Assembly (NCBI GenBank): GCA_965242485.1
Contig: CBDESM010000003.1
Coordinates: forward strand, 1,364,001-1,428,000
Source: CBDESM01 sp965242485
GTDB taxonomy: Bacteria > Chloroflexota > Dehalococcoidia > Bin125
DNA: 64,000 nucleotides
Direction of reading: 5' to 3'
Of this stretch, positions 32,892 to 42,106 are shown in pieces; position 1 is the stretch's first letter, and each line of letters opens with the position of its first letter. Both the position numbers and the translations under genes were made by a program. The notes beneath the pieces were generated by a model. It did not search any database. It was not told the DNA's origin and saw only the letters and a list, made by a program, of their open reading frames with translations.

Positions 32892-33494
32892 ATGAGCGAA
32901 CGGGAAGACCGGCGGATGCCGCTCGAATCGGCGCTCGACGTGCTCGCCCGGCGGCGCGGCGACGAGGTCGTCGTGGGCACGATGACGGCCAACGCGCCGT
33001 GGCGCGAGCGTTCGCCGAGCGACCGCAACCTCGCCTGCCTCGGCTTCATGGGCGGCGCGTCGACGCTCGCGCTCGGCGTCGCCTTGGCGCGGCCGGAGGT
33101 CGGCGTCTGGGTGCTCGACGGCGACGGCTCGCTGCTGATGCAGCTCGGCTCGCTCGCCACCATCGCCGGCGCCGCCCCGGCCAACTTCGTCCATGTCGTC
33201 TTCCACAACGGCGTCTACGAGACCAGCGGCGCGCAGCCGCTCCCCTCCCAAGCCCAGGTCGATTTCGCGGCCATGGCCGAAGCCGCCGGCTACCGCGAGA
33301 CGGCGCAATTCCACGGCGCGGAAGAGTTCGACGCCGCCCTCGACGAGCTCCTGGCCGCCGAGGGCCCGACCCTGATCGAGCTCTTCACCCAACCCGCCGG
33401 CCGCTTCTTCTCCGCCCGCCCCACCCCGCCCGGCAGCACCCCCGCCCTGCAGCGGATGTGGCCCGGCGTCCGCGACGCGCTCAGCAGCGGGTAG
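32892..33494 (+). CDS. ThDP-dependent 2-oxoacid decarboxylase, C-terminal (beta) subunit
   Basis: 200 residues carrying the pyrophosphate-binding domain (ComE-like). The ThDP/Mg motif is LDGDGSLLMQLGSL followed by FHNGVYETSG, the correct GDG to N spacing. CLGFMGGAST near the start matches sulfopyruvate and phosphonopyruvate decarboxylases. It must pair with the alpha subunit encoded just upstream to form the active site. Co-directional, close spacing and complementary domains make the assignment firm at family level. Confidence 0.84.
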   Translation: MSEREDRRMPLESALDVLARRRGDEVVVGTMTANAPWRERSPSDRNLACLGFMGGASTLALGVALARPEVGVWVLDGDGSLLMQLGSLATIAGAAPANFVHVVFHNGVYETSGAQPLPSQAQVDFAAMAEAAGYRETAQFHGAEEFDAALDELLAAEGPTLIELFTQPAGRFFSARPTPPGSTPALQRMWPGVRDALSSG

Positions 33495-33501
33495 GCGCGG
33501 C

Positions 33502-33795
33502 ATGGCGTTTGCAGTCCGCCCGCGGTACGTGTTGGCAGTGCTCGCCGCCTCACTGGTGATCGGCGTTGCGCTCTTCGCGTCGGCTTGCGATTCTGATGAT
33601 CCGGAACAGCGCTTGGAGAACGTGCTGGTCGAAGTCGGCGACGAAGATATGGCGCGGCGGGCGCTTGAATTCGATGCCGCATTCCAAGCTTGCGAGGCCG
33701 CGGTCCGCACCAAAGGCTACGGTGGAATCGACGGCGATACCGCTCGCGCGAAGGTGCTTGCAGAGTGCGCGGTTTGGCTGCTTGAGGGCCGATAG
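33502..33795 (+). CDS. Small putative lipoprotein
   Basis: 97 residues. A signal peptide with a hydrophobic core ends in a lipobox-like FASAC (Cys about residue 29), followed by Asp/Glu-rich residues. The mature part is about 68 residues, helical, with two more Cys (ACEAA and ECAVW). It begins 7 bases after the decarboxylase beta subunit. No family recognised; probably membrane-tethered. Confidence 0.6.
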   Translation: MAFAVRPRYVLAVLAASLVIGVALFASACDSDDPEQRLENVLVEVGDEDMARRALEFDAAFQACEAAVRTKGYGGIDGDTARAKVLAECAVWLLEGR

Positions 33796-33812
33796 CGAGG
33801 CGCGTTCTGCAG

Positions 33813-34070
33813 CTAATCGCCGCTCATATCTTCGTACTTGGCTGATTCCCCTTGGCGCGCCTCGCGGATGACCGTCCAGATGAACGCGAGCAGGGCGATC
33901 AGCAGCGGGATCAGGCCGATGATCGTGAGCGTTTCGGGGATGACTGAAGCATCGTCGAGATCAGCGCCGAGCAAACCGATGATGCCGAGCACGATCATGC
34001 AGGCGACGAACCAAGCGATGCCCGCGCAGATGTACTTTCCGCGTTGCCAGAAATGGTGCCAGAACGTCAT
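33813..34070 (-). CDS. Small two-helix membrane protein
   Basis: 85 residues with two transmembrane segments (about 12-32 and 48-68) separated by a short acidic loop (GADLDDAS), and a charged C-terminal tail. The ATG at 34070 has GGAGG 7 bases upstream; a frame to 34097 lacks a site. It converges with the lipoprotein gene. Function unknown. Confidence 0.58.
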   Translation of the reverse strand: MTFWHHFWQRGKYICAGIAWFVACMIVLGIIGLLGADLDDASVIPETLTIIGLIPLLIALLAFIWTVIREARQGESAKYEDMSGD

Positions 34071-34132
34071 GTCCGCCTCCTCCCGCGCCTGCGCCAAGCG
34101 TATCCCGCGCGGACTGCGGCGGAGCGGGACTG

Positions 34133-35017
34133 CTAGTGATGATCGTCGCCGTGCGAGGGTTCTGGTTCGGGGATGCAGCGGTTTTGCAGGGTGCCGATGT
34201 TTTGGATTTCTACTTGGACCGTGTCGCCGGGTTGGAGCCAGCGCGGGGGGGTCATGCCGGCGGCTACGCCGGAGGGGGTGCCGGTGGCGATGACGTCGCC
34301 GGGTTCGAGCGTCATTGCGGTGCTGATGTACTCGATGATCTGGTAGCAGTTGAAGATCATGTACTTGGTGTTCGAGTCTTGGCGGACTTCGCCGTTGACC
34401 AGGGTGCGGATGTCCAGGTCGTGCGGGTCGCCGAGCTCGTCGGCGCTGACGATGGCGGGGCCGGTCGGGCCGTGCGTGTCGAAGGACTTGCCCATCGTGA
34501 ACTGGCGGGTGCGGTTCTGCCAGTCGCGCACGCTGATGTCGTTGACGATGGTGTAGCCGGCGATCACGGAAGGGGCGGCGGCGGCGGAGACGTGGCGGCA
34601 GGTCTCGCCGATCACGATGCCGAGCTCGCCCTCGTAGTCGACGCGGTCGGAGACGCGGGGGATTTCGATTGCGCCGCGGGCCGAGTTGGTGCAGGTCGGC
34701 TGCTTGGTGAAGATGGTCGGGAAGGCGGGCTTTTCGGCGTTGGTTTCGGCGATGTGCTCGGCGTAGTTGAGGCCGACGGCGAGGAATTTGCCCGGCCGCG
34801 GGACGGGCGCGAGCAGCTCGACCTCGGCCAGCGGCATGCGGTTGCCGCCCTTCTCGACGGCGATCTCGGCGGCGATGCGGGCGTCCGCGCCGAGCGCGAG
34901 GAAGCCGCGCATGTCGGTCGGCGCGTCGGGCCTGGCCAGCAGCATGTCCACGATTTCGTCGCCGACGATCACGCCCACGCGCGGCCGATCCTCGTAGGAA
35001 AAACTCGCCAGTCGCAT
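34133..35017 (-). CDS. Fumarylacetoacetate hydrolase-family protein
   Basis: 294 residues of the FAH superfamily, which cleaves or tautomerises beta-diketo or oxo-acid intermediates in aromatic and homoprotocatechuate breakdown. Metal ligands are visible in DYEGELGIVIG (two Glu) and NDISVRDWQ (Asp); GLNYAEHI marks the domain start and ATGTPSGV the end. I chose the ATG at 35017, 9 bases after GGAGG; a GTG two codons upstream is possible. A TAGCCT box lies about 25 bases upstream on the minus strand. Exact substrate unknown. Confidence 0.87.
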   Translation of the reverse strand: MRLASFSYEDRPRVGVIVGDEIVDMLLARPDAPTDMRGFLALGADARIAAEIAVEKGGNRMPLAEVELLAPVPRPGKFLAVGLNYAEHIAETNAEKPAFPTIFTKQPTCTNSARGAIEIPRVSDRVDYEGELGIVIGETCRHVSAAAAPSVIAGYTIVNDISVRDWQNRTRQFTMGKSFDTHGPTGPAIVSADELGDPHDLDIRTLVNGEVRQDSNTKYMIFNCYQIIEYISTAMTLEPGDVIATGTPSGVAAGMTPPRWLQPGDTVQVEIQNIGTLQNRCIPEPEPSHGDDHH

Positions 35018-35118
35018 GCGCACCTCCCGTTCTCGCCCGCAGGCTACCAGCGGCCGGATCGCCGGCCTCCGTGCATTGCGCGCCGCGGCTTTACCATCAG
35101 CGATGGAGGAGTTGGCCG

Positions 35119-37173
35119 ATGCGGCGCCTTTCGCGACGCGCGTTCATCCGCTCGGGGGCCCGCGCGGGGCTCGGCGCCGGGGCGCTCGCGCTGGTCGGGT
35201 GCAGCGCGCCGGAGACGTACAACGAGCGCCGCGACGAGGAGCATCAAGCGCCCGCGCCGCCGCCCGCGCGGCAAGCCGAGTCCGTCGCCGAGTTCGTCGA
35301 GCAGCAGGAAGAACCTGCTCCGCCCCCGGCACCGGTGCGGGATCCGCTGCTGTTGCGGCGGCAGAACGATTGGCGCGGACTGCGGGACGCGACGGGCGGC
35401 GTCGAGGGCCCGCGGCCGAAGGGCGACATCGTGCTCAGCACGCCCGGGCCGCAGCACTGGTCGCCGATCACTCCGGCGGGCTCGTTCCTGCCGGCCTCTT
35501 CGGGGCCGCAACTGCTGCCGCTGCTCTACAGCCAGCTGATCACGCTCCGCGTCGACGACGAAACCGATGCGCACCGCAACACGATCGAGGGCGATCTGGC
35601 GTCGAGTTGGGAGGTTGCGGACGGGACGATGATCGTCTTCCACCTGCGGGAGGACGTGCGCTGGCCCGAGGAATCGGAGCTCGAGGGACGGGCGCTGACG
35701 GCGTCCGACGTCGCCGCGATGCATGAACGGTTCCGCGGCGAGGACGCGCATCAGCGGGCGGCGTACCGCACGGTGACGCGGATCGAGGCGGATGATGCGG
35801 CGGGCACGGTCGCGTTCCGGCTCTCGCATCCGACCAGCTTCCTGCTCACGGCGATGACCGCGCCCGACCACGTCGTGCTGCCGCCGGACTGGGATCCCCT
35901 CGACTTGATCCCGCCGCCGTCGAACGATCCGTTCTTGCCGCCGGTTCCGGTGCCGCCGCTGCCGGGCACGGGGCCGTTCGAGTTCCGCCACTCGGGCGGA
36001 ATCGGCTCGACCTGGTCGCTGGTGCGGCGCATCGGCTACTTCAAGCAGGACCCGGGCGGCGCGATCCCGCAGCCCTACGTCGACACGGTCAACGGCGGCA
36101 TCCTGCCCGATCGGCGCGCGCCGTTCCAAGCCGGGCTGCGGCGGGAGGCCGTGCTCGAGACTTGGGCCGACGGCCGCTTCGATGGGCTGGCCTTGGAGTC
36201 GGGCGACGAGATCGACGCGGCGCTCGCGCCGTTTTCCGACTCGGTCCTGCAGGTCGCGCCGCCGGTGCCGCGCCGCGCATCCCATGTCAACGTGATGACG
36301 GGCGGCGAGACGGGCATCGGCGATCCGCGCGCGCGGCGGGCGCTCTCGAAGGCGATCGACCGCGAGGTGCTGGCCGCGCGCTGGCACGGCGGGTTCGCGG
36401 ACGCCGATTGCGGAATGCACTGGCCGTCCGTCGCCGATCCCGCCAAGGCGGACGGGTTCCGCGAGTGGCCGTGGTCGCTCGCGGAGCTCGGCGACGGCTT
36501 CCGGCATGATCCGGCGGCGGCCGCGGAGTTGCTCGCCGCCGCCGGCTACGGGCCGGAACGACCGCTGCCGTTGATCATCGACAGCGGCGAAGCGCCCGGC
36601 ACGGTGGAAGCCGTTTTGGATAACCGCAACCCGATCCGGCGGGATTTCCTGATCGAGCAATGGCGGCAGGTGTTCGGCGACGCGATCAAGGTCGAGCAGC
36701 GCGATCTGGTGCGGGTGGACCTGTCGTCGAATTCGTTCGCGTTGCTGCCGCATGAAGATGTGAACGTCAATTTCACGTTCGGGCCCTTCAGCGGCGGGGC
36801 GTTCGCCGCCGAGGCCGATCCGACGACGCTGGGCTTTCCGTCGTCGTCCCTATCCGATTTGGTGCGCCCGCCAGATGAAGAACAGACGGTGCCTGAAGGG
36901 CGCCGCGGCGCGGAGGACGACGCGGAGCTGGATGCGCTCTGGGAGCGCCAGGAGCGGACGCTGGACCCGTTCGAGCGCTCGGAGATCCTGGAGCAGATCC
37001 GCGCCAAGCGAGCGGAGCATATGCTCCCGATCTACTTGGTCAATTCCTATGGACTCTTCGTCCGCCGCGGCAACGTATATAACTTGGGTGCAACCTACTT
37101 CGCGCACAACCCGCTCGATTATCCCAAGCAACTGGAACGCACGTGGAAGCGGATCGGCGAGGATGAAGCCTGA
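35119..37173 (+). CDS. Solute-binding lipoprotein, ABC transporter family 5 (orphan)
   Basis: 684 residues of the peptide/nickel-type (family 5) binding proteins. It begins with a twin-arginine-type signal (RRAFIRSGARAG) and a lipobox LVGC, so it may be exported folded and then lipidated. A Pro/Glu linker follows, then the large two-lobed domain with ASSWEVADGTMIVFHLREDVRW and RRALSKAIDREVL segments. GGAGG precedes the ATG. No permease or ATPase gene is nearby, so it either shares a distant transporter or acts as a sensor. Its ligand is unknown. Confidence 0.84.
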   Translation: MRRLSRRAFIRSGARAGLGAGALALVGCSAPETYNERRDEEHQAPAPPPARQAESVAEFVEQQEEPAPPPAPVRDPLLLRRQNDWRGLRDATGGVEGPRPKGDIVLSTPGPQHWSPITPAGSFLPASSGPQLLPLLYSQLITLRVDDETDAHRNTIEGDLASSWEVADGTMIVFHLREDVRWPEESELEGRALTASDVAAMHERFRGEDAHQRAAYRTVTRIEADDAAGTVAFRLSHPTSFLLTAMTAPDHVVLPPDWDPLDLIPPPSNDPFLPPVPVPPLPGTGPFEFRHSGGIGSTWSLVRRIGYFKQDPGGAIPQPYVDTVNGGILPDRRAPFQAGLRREAVLETWADGRFDGLALESGDEIDAALAPFSDSVLQVAPPVPRRASHVNVMTGGETGIGDPRARRALSKAIDREVLAARWHGGFADADCGMHWPSVADPAKADGFREWPWSLAELGDGFRHDPAAAAELLAAAGYGPERPLPLIIDSGEAPGTVEAVLDNRNPIRRDFLIEQWRQVFGDAIKVEQRDLVRVDLSSNSFALLPHEDVNVNFTFGPFSGGAFAAEADPTTLGFPSSSLSDLVRPPDEEQTVPEGRRGAEDDAELDALWERQERTLDPFERSEILEQIRAKRAEHMLPIYLVNSYGLFVRRGNVYNLGATYFAHNPLDYPKQLERTWKRIGEDEA

Positions 37174-37176
37174 CGA

Positions 37177-39615
37177 TCAGTCGGCGCGGACGGCTAGGGG
37201 GATGGTGCCGCTGACGTCGTCGTCGTAGAGCTGGTCGATTTGCTGTCTTGAGAGGCTGGTGAGGCGGGTGAGGACGGTGCGGGTGTCGCGGCCGAGGGTG
37301 GGCGAGGGGGAGTCGATGGCTTCGTTGAGCCAGTTGCGGAAGCGGTAGGGCTGGCGGGGGTAGCGCTTGGCGCCGGCGTAGGTGTGCTGTTGCGTGATGA
37401 AGAATTTCCGCGCGGCGAGATGCTCGTCTTCGAGCAGGTCTAGTCCGGTCGCGACCAAGGCGGCGTTGACGCCGGCGGCTTGCAGTGCGGCGGCGAGCGG
37501 CTTGGCTTCGCGTTGGGCGATTTCGGCGGTGATTGCGGAATCGAGCGCGTCGCGTTCGGCGCCGCGGTGCTCGAAATCGCCCCAGCGTTCGAGCCATTCG
37601 GACCTGCCGAGCACGCCGGCGAGGGCGGCGAATTCGCGGTCGTCGGCGCAGGCGATGGCGATCCAGCGCTGCGCAAGCGGCTCTTCGCCGTCGGCGCAGC
37701 GGTAGGTGTTGTGGGGCGCCATGCGCGGGTGGAAGTTTCCCGCCCGGCCGGGGTCGTCGCCGGAGATCGCGTAGGCGGTGAGGGCGTCGCCGAGGAACGA
37801 CGTCGCGGTTTCGGTTTGGGAGAGGTCGACGTGGCAGCCGCCGGGTTCGCCGGCGGCGATCAGGCGGTCGCGGCGTTCGAGCGCGGAGAGCAGGGCCAGC
37901 GCGCCCATCACGCCGGCCAGCGGGTCGCCGCCGGTGGTGCCGCTGAAGATGGGCTGGTCGTCGGGATAGCCGGTGAGGTGCGGCAGGCCCGACATTTGCT
38001 CGGTCGTGTTGGCGAAGGCGGTGTAGTGGCTCCAGCTGCCGGTCAGGCCGAAGCCGGGCATCGAGAGCATGATCAGATCGGGGTTGATCTTGCGCAGCGC
38101 TTCCCAGTGCAGGCCGAAGTTGCCCATGACGCGGGGGGTGTAGTTTTCGACGATGACGTCGGCTTCCTCGACCATTTCGCGGATTGCGTTGGCCCCGCGG
38201 TCGTCGTTGAGGTTGAGCGTGATGCCCTGCTTGTTGCGGTTGACCCAATTGAACTGGGGGGCGTTTTCCCAGAAGCGTTCGATATCGGCGGAGCCGCCGG
38301 CGCGCCAGCCGTCGATTCGCTGCACGGACTCGACTTTGATCACGTCGGCTCCGGCGTCGGCCATCATCAGGGTCGTCATCGGGCCGGACATGAACATCGA
38401 GAGGTCGATCACGCGCAGGCCTTCGAGCGGCCGCTCGCGGCCGTCGGAATCGCCGCCGCGCATGCGCCGGTCGGCGCGCCAGATGTTTTGTTCGCGCGCG
38501 GTTTCGGTATGTTCGCCGAGCAGCGGCGTCGGCGCGCCCAATTCGCGCTGTTCGCCGAACATCCAGGGAATGCCGGGCATGCGCACGCGGCCGGCGCGGG
38601 GATGGTCGAACTCGAGCAGGAACTTGCGCTCGCGGTGCGGCAGCAGATTCAGGACTTCGGCGAGGTCCGGCACCAAGCCGAAGGGGATGCGCCAGGCCTG
38701 CGCGTCGTGGAAGATCTCGTCGGCCGGCCGGTCGCGGGTCTGTTGCGCCAGTTCGTCGGCGACGTCGCGGGAGTTGGCATAACGCGACCAGGCGTCGGTG
38801 AAGCGGGGGTCGTCGATCAGCTCGGCGCGGTCGAAGAACTGGCACATCACTTCCCACTGCGCCTGGGTCAAGGTATTCGCGCCGACCCAGCCGTCGGCGG
38901 TGGGCAGGATGAACGACGGGGCGGGGCCGATATCGGCGCGGCGGATGCCGATATCGCCGGTGTAGTCGTAGCGCTGGGTGACCAGCAGGGCCATATTGAT
39001 CGCGGCTTCGAGCACGGAGACGTCGACGTGATCGCCGCGCCCGGTCTGCTGCTGCGCGCGCACGGCGATCAGGGTCGCGACGGCGGCGTATGCGCCGGCC
39101 AGGGTTTCGGGCACGTTGCCGCCGAGTTGGAGCGGTTCGCGCTCGGCGCGGCCGCAGAGGTGGGAGAAGCCGCCCGAGGCGCAGGCGGTGAGGTGGCTCC
39201 ATTTCCAGCCGACGCGGGGACCGCTCGAACCGAAGCCGCTGACGGTGACGAGGATCAGGCCGGGGTTGGCGGCGGCGAGGTCGTCGTAGCCGATGCCGCG
39301 CTCGGCCAGCTGGGGCTCCGGCTCGCCGGCGATGACGACGTCTGCGCCGGCGAGGATGCGGTCGCGCAGGTCGCGGTCGTCGTCGCCGAGGACGATGCCG
39401 CGCTTGCTGGTGTTGGCGTAGAGGAAGGGCGCGCTGGCTTCGGGATCGTCGGCGTCGGCGAAGGGGCCGCGGCGGCGCGCGGAGTCGCCGCCGGGCGGCT
39501 CGATCTTGATCACGTCCGCGCCGAGATCGCCGAGCAGCTTGGCGGCGAAGGGCGCGGCCAGCCCCTCCGAGATGTCGGCCACCCGCAGCCCCGAAAGCGC
39601 GCGCACGTCGGTCAT
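37177..39615 (-). CDS. CaiB/BaiF-family CoA-transferase, two fused domains
   Basis: 812 residues, twice the usual length, made of two type III CoA-transferase units: about residues 1-395 (LRVADISEGLAAPFAAKLLGDLGADVIKIE) and about 412-812 (LRVIDLSMFMSGPMTTLMMADAGADVIKVE). Each has the typical KRG/KQG-type loop and PGL/PDL-SGFG or SMPGFG segment. Such enzymes move CoA between carboxylic acids in catabolism. GGAGG is placed 9 bases before the ATG. Fused forms are known in this family, possibly forming the active dimer within one chain. Substrate unknown. Confidence 0.86.
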   Translation of the reverse strand: MTDVRALSGLRVADISEGLAAPFAAKLLGDLGADVIKIEPPGGDSARRRGPFADADDPEASAPFLYANTSKRGIVLGDDDRDLRDRILAGADVVIAGEPEPQLAERGIGYDDLAAANPGLILVTVSGFGSSGPRVGWKWSHLTACASGGFSHLCGRAEREPLQLGGNVPETLAGAYAAVATLIAVRAQQQTGRGDHVDVSVLEAAINMALLVTQRYDYTGDIGIRRADIGPAPSFILPTADGWVGANTLTQAQWEVMCQFFDRAELIDDPRFTDAWSRYANSRDVADELAQQTRDRPADEIFHDAQAWRIPFGLVPDLAEVLNLLPHRERKFLLEFDHPRAGRVRMPGIPWMFGEQRELGAPTPLLGEHTETAREQNIWRADRRMRGGDSDGRERPLEGLRVIDLSMFMSGPMTTLMMADAGADVIKVESVQRIDGWRAGGSADIERFWENAPQFNWVNRNKQGITLNLNDDRGANAIREMVEEADVIVENYTPRVMGNFGLHWEALRKINPDLIMLSMPGFGLTGSWSHYTAFANTTEQMSGLPHLTGYPDDQPIFSGTTGGDPLAGVMGALALLSALERRDRLIAAGEPGGCHVDLSQTETATSFLGDALTAYAISGDDPGRAGNFHPRMAPHNTYRCADGEEPLAQRWIAIACADDREFAALAGVLGRSEWLERWGDFEHRGAERDALDSAITAEIAQREAKPLAAALQAAGVNAALVATGLDLLEDEHLAARKFFITQQHTYAGAKRYPRQPYRFRNWLNEAIDSPSPTLGRDTRTVLTRLTSLSRQQIDQLYDDDVSGTIPLAVRAD

Positions 39616-39719
39616 CGCCAGCCTCCTGCGCCCACAGGCTAGCGTCTCGGCGCGCGGAGTCCGCGAATGTCCTGCATAGAATGCCCGTGCCATGCTCGCG
39701 TCGCTGGAGGAACCGACTG

Positions 39720-41201
39720 ATGCCCCGCAATCTTGAAAATCGCACCATCTTCACTGGCGACTGCCTCGACATCCTGCGCGGGGTCAACTCGGATTCGGTG
39801 GACCTGATCTACCTCGATCCGCCGTTCAACTCAGATCGGACCTACGGCAACGATTTCGATGACCACTGGCAGCTCGACCGGTTGCCGGAGGCCGTGATGA
39901 AGCGGCTGCTGGAGACGATGGGGCGGGTGACGCAGGACAACGACGGGGCGGGCGCTGTGATCAACGCCGCCGGCAAGGTGGCCGGCGAGTCGACTCAGGC
40001 GTACCTCACCTACATGTTCGAGCGCATCGCGGAGATGGCGCGGGTCTTGAAGCCGACGGGGAGCATCTACCTGCATTGCGACGACACGGAAGGCGCGTGG
40101 CTGAAGGCGGTGATGGATGCCGTGTTCGGGCGCAGCTGGTACCGCAACGAGATCGTCTGGCAGCGGACGAGTGCGCACAACGATGCCGGGGCATTCGGCC
40201 GCGTCGCCGATTACGTCCTGTTCTACAGCCGTTCGCCGATCAATGAAGCGGCCGTCGTCACGCCGCTGAAGGATGAGCACGTGGCCGCGAAGTACCGGCA
40301 TGACGATGGCGATGGGCGGGGCAGGTACCGCGCCGACGGCGACCTGACGGGGGCCGACCTCTCCGACGGCGAGAGCGGACGGCCGTGGGGCGGTTACGAC
40401 CCGTCCGCGCGCGGGCGGCATTGGGCGGTGCCCAAGGCCCGCGGGCGCGGCGAGTATGCCGACTGGATCGCGGAGAACATCATTCCGGGATATGAGAAGA
40501 TCGAGGGCATCCACGCCCGTTTGAATGAGCTGGATGCGGCGGGTTTGATCTACAGGACGAGCAAGGGCACGCCCAACATCAAGCGCTATCTGAGCGCTTC
40601 AAAGGGGCAGGTGCCGACGGCGATCTGGACCGACATCCCGCCTGTGAACTCGCAGGCCGCAGAGAAGACCGGATATCGGACCCAGAAACCGCTCAAGCTG
40701 CTCGAACGAATCATCGCTGCCTCGTCAAACGAGGGCGACCTCGTGCTCGATCCGTTCTGCGGCTGCGCGACGGCGTGCGTCGCCGCCGAGCGCTTGGGCC
40801 GGGATTGGGTCGGCATCGACCAGAATGACGAAGCGCTCCAACAGGTCAAGATCCGGCTCGCCCAGCAGGAACCCGGAATCGCGCTCTGGGCGGAGAAGGT
40901 CGTGCACCGGACGCGCCCGCCCAAGCGGACGGATGAAGGCGACCTGACGCTTTCGGATCCGATTCCGCTCTCGGTCAAGCGCGAGATGTACGAGGAGCAA
41001 AACGGACGCTGCAATGCGTGGACGATCGGCTGCGAAGAACGCCCTTCGATCTTCAACATTGAGGTGGATCACATCCGCCCCCGCAGCGCCGGCGGTGCGC
41101 ACGAGCGGTCGAATCTCCAACTCCTCTGCGGCTGGTGCAACCGCTCCAAGCGTGACCGCACGATGGATTACCTCGCACAGCGCATCGCCGAAAGAGGGTG
41201 A
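39720..41201 (+). CDS. DNA methyltransferase fused to HNH endonuclease domain
   Basis: 493 residues. The N-terminal part is a beta-class DNA methyltransferase: catalytic DPPF at 33-36 comes before the cofactor motif DPFCGCAT at 344-351. The C-terminus (about 430-480) is an HNH zinc-type nuclease: VDHIRP with H451, N465 in the middle and a CGWC pair at 470-473, with an earlier Cys pair (CNAWTIGC). Methylation and cutting in one chain suggest a compact restriction-modification enzyme or a self-guarding nuclease. GGAGG precedes the ATG; an in-frame ATG 13 codons upstream is less likely. The next gene follows with no gap. Confidence 0.85.
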   Translation: MPRNLENRTIFTGDCLDILRGVNSDSVDLIYLDPPFNSDRTYGNDFDDHWQLDRLPEAVMKRLLETMGRVTQDNDGAGAVINAAGKVAGESTQAYLTYMFERIAEMARVLKPTGSIYLHCDDTEGAWLKAVMDAVFGRSWYRNEIVWQRTSAHNDAGAFGRVADYVLFYSRSPINEAAVVTPLKDEHVAAKYRHDDGDGRGRYRADGDLTGADLSDGESGRPWGGYDPSARGRHWAVPKARGRGEYADWIAENIIPGYEKIEGIHARLNELDAAGLIYRTSKGTPNIKRYLSASKGQVPTAIWTDIPPVNSQAAEKTGYRTQKPLKLLERIIAASSNEGDLVLDPFCGCATACVAAERLGRDWVGIDQNDEALQQVKIRLAQQEPGIALWAEKVVHRTRPPKRTDEGDLTLSDPIPLSVKREMYEEQNGRCNAWTIGCEERPSIFNIEVDHIRPRSAGGAHERSNLQLLCGWCNRSKRDRTMDYLAQRIAERG

Positions 41202-41489
41202 ATGATGGATTGGCAAGTGGTGCTCAGCACATTCGTCGGAGCGTTGACAGGATCACTGCCAGTGATTCTCTTGACTTGGTGGCTCACGATGTCAGCACGC
41301 AAGTCGGCTGCGAGATCGCAGCGGCGCATTGAAGGATCACTGAAAGGAATTAACGATGCTCTTCAAGAAATGGCATACTGGGGCGGCTTTGATGCAGAAC
41401 GCCAAATTGAAGCAGACATGGAAGCAGCGCGTGCGAAGACTCGGGCGCATGAAGAAGGAGAGGATCCTGAGAATCGGGGAGACGCCTGA
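41202..41489 (+). CDS. Small membrane-anchored unknown protein
   Basis: 95 residues: one N-terminal transmembrane helix (about 8-28), a basic stretch, then an acidic helical tail. The ATG follows immediately on the TGA of the methyltransferase-HNH gene, so the two are coupled. Base composition is more AT-rich than the window. No family recognised. Confidence 0.55.
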   Translation: MMDWQVVLSTFVGALTGSLPVILLTWWLTMSARKSAARSQRRIEGSLKGINDALQEMAYWGGFDAERQIEADMEAARAKTRAHEEGEDPENRGDA

Positions 41490-41976
41490 TGAGATGGTCG
41501 TCGTCTCTGATCGGCTGCATGATTTAGATTGGATCCCAGTCACGGCGACTAAATTTCCAATCCGTTGGTGGATCGGAGCGGATGGCTCGCGGCGAATCGA
41601 GCCAGTGAAGGACGCCACACCTAGGAGTCTTCAATTAGCATTCGAGATCAATACGACCACTGAAATTCGCTTGCTTTGGCTCTCAGCTGGACGCTTCTTA
41701 CATTTCGAACGCGCATACCACCAAAGTGATGGCCAGTGCGTGATCGAAAGAGGCTCCGGGAAGATCATATTCTATAACAGATACGCTATTGCGCGCGAAG
41801 AGGTGTTCAGTCGTGTACGCCTGATAATCGAATATCTGCCGAAAGAAGACTCATGGTCGGAAATTGCTTATGCTGAATTCTTGGAGCTTGATACATCCTC
41901 TCTTCGCGATGGCTGGAAACGCTGGTTCACAGAATGGATTCGCTTTGCCCGAGTCAGCATCTTCGGAGATCGGTAG
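41449..41976 (+). CDS. Unknown AT-richer protein downstream of MTase-HNH
   Basis: 175 residues from the ATG at 41449, which overlaps the previous gene by 41 bases. The frame is open back to an ATG at 41356 and an internal ATG at 41494 is also possible, so the start is uncertain. The product is soluble, rich in aromatic residues (RWWIGADGSRRIEP, LLWLSAGRFLHFERAY), with no recognised family. Composition differs from core genes, suggesting it arrived with the RM-like gene. Confidence 0.5.
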   Translation: MKKERILRIGETPDEMVVVSDRLHDLDWIPVTATKFPIRWWIGADGSRRIEPVKDATPRSLQLAFEINTTTEIRLLWLSAGRFLHFERAYHQSDGQCVIERGSGKIIFYNRYAIAREEVFSRVRLIIEYLPKEDSWSEIAYAEFLELDTSSLRDGWKRWFTEWIRFARVSIFGDR

Positions 41977-42106
41977 GCTGCGCGGGCTGATCGTCGTTGC
42001 GAGGGGTTTGGGGAGATGCGCGAGATCAGCGGGGGCGGGGTGATTGCTGGCGGAGCGGCTTGCGGGGAGCCTTGTTGGGGGCGGGGCTTGCCGCTCCGCT
42101 TGTCGG
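41977..42106. other. Intergenic, nothing recognised
   Basis: About 130 bases between converging genes. No convincing terminator hairpin or reading frame is visible. Confidence 0.4.
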
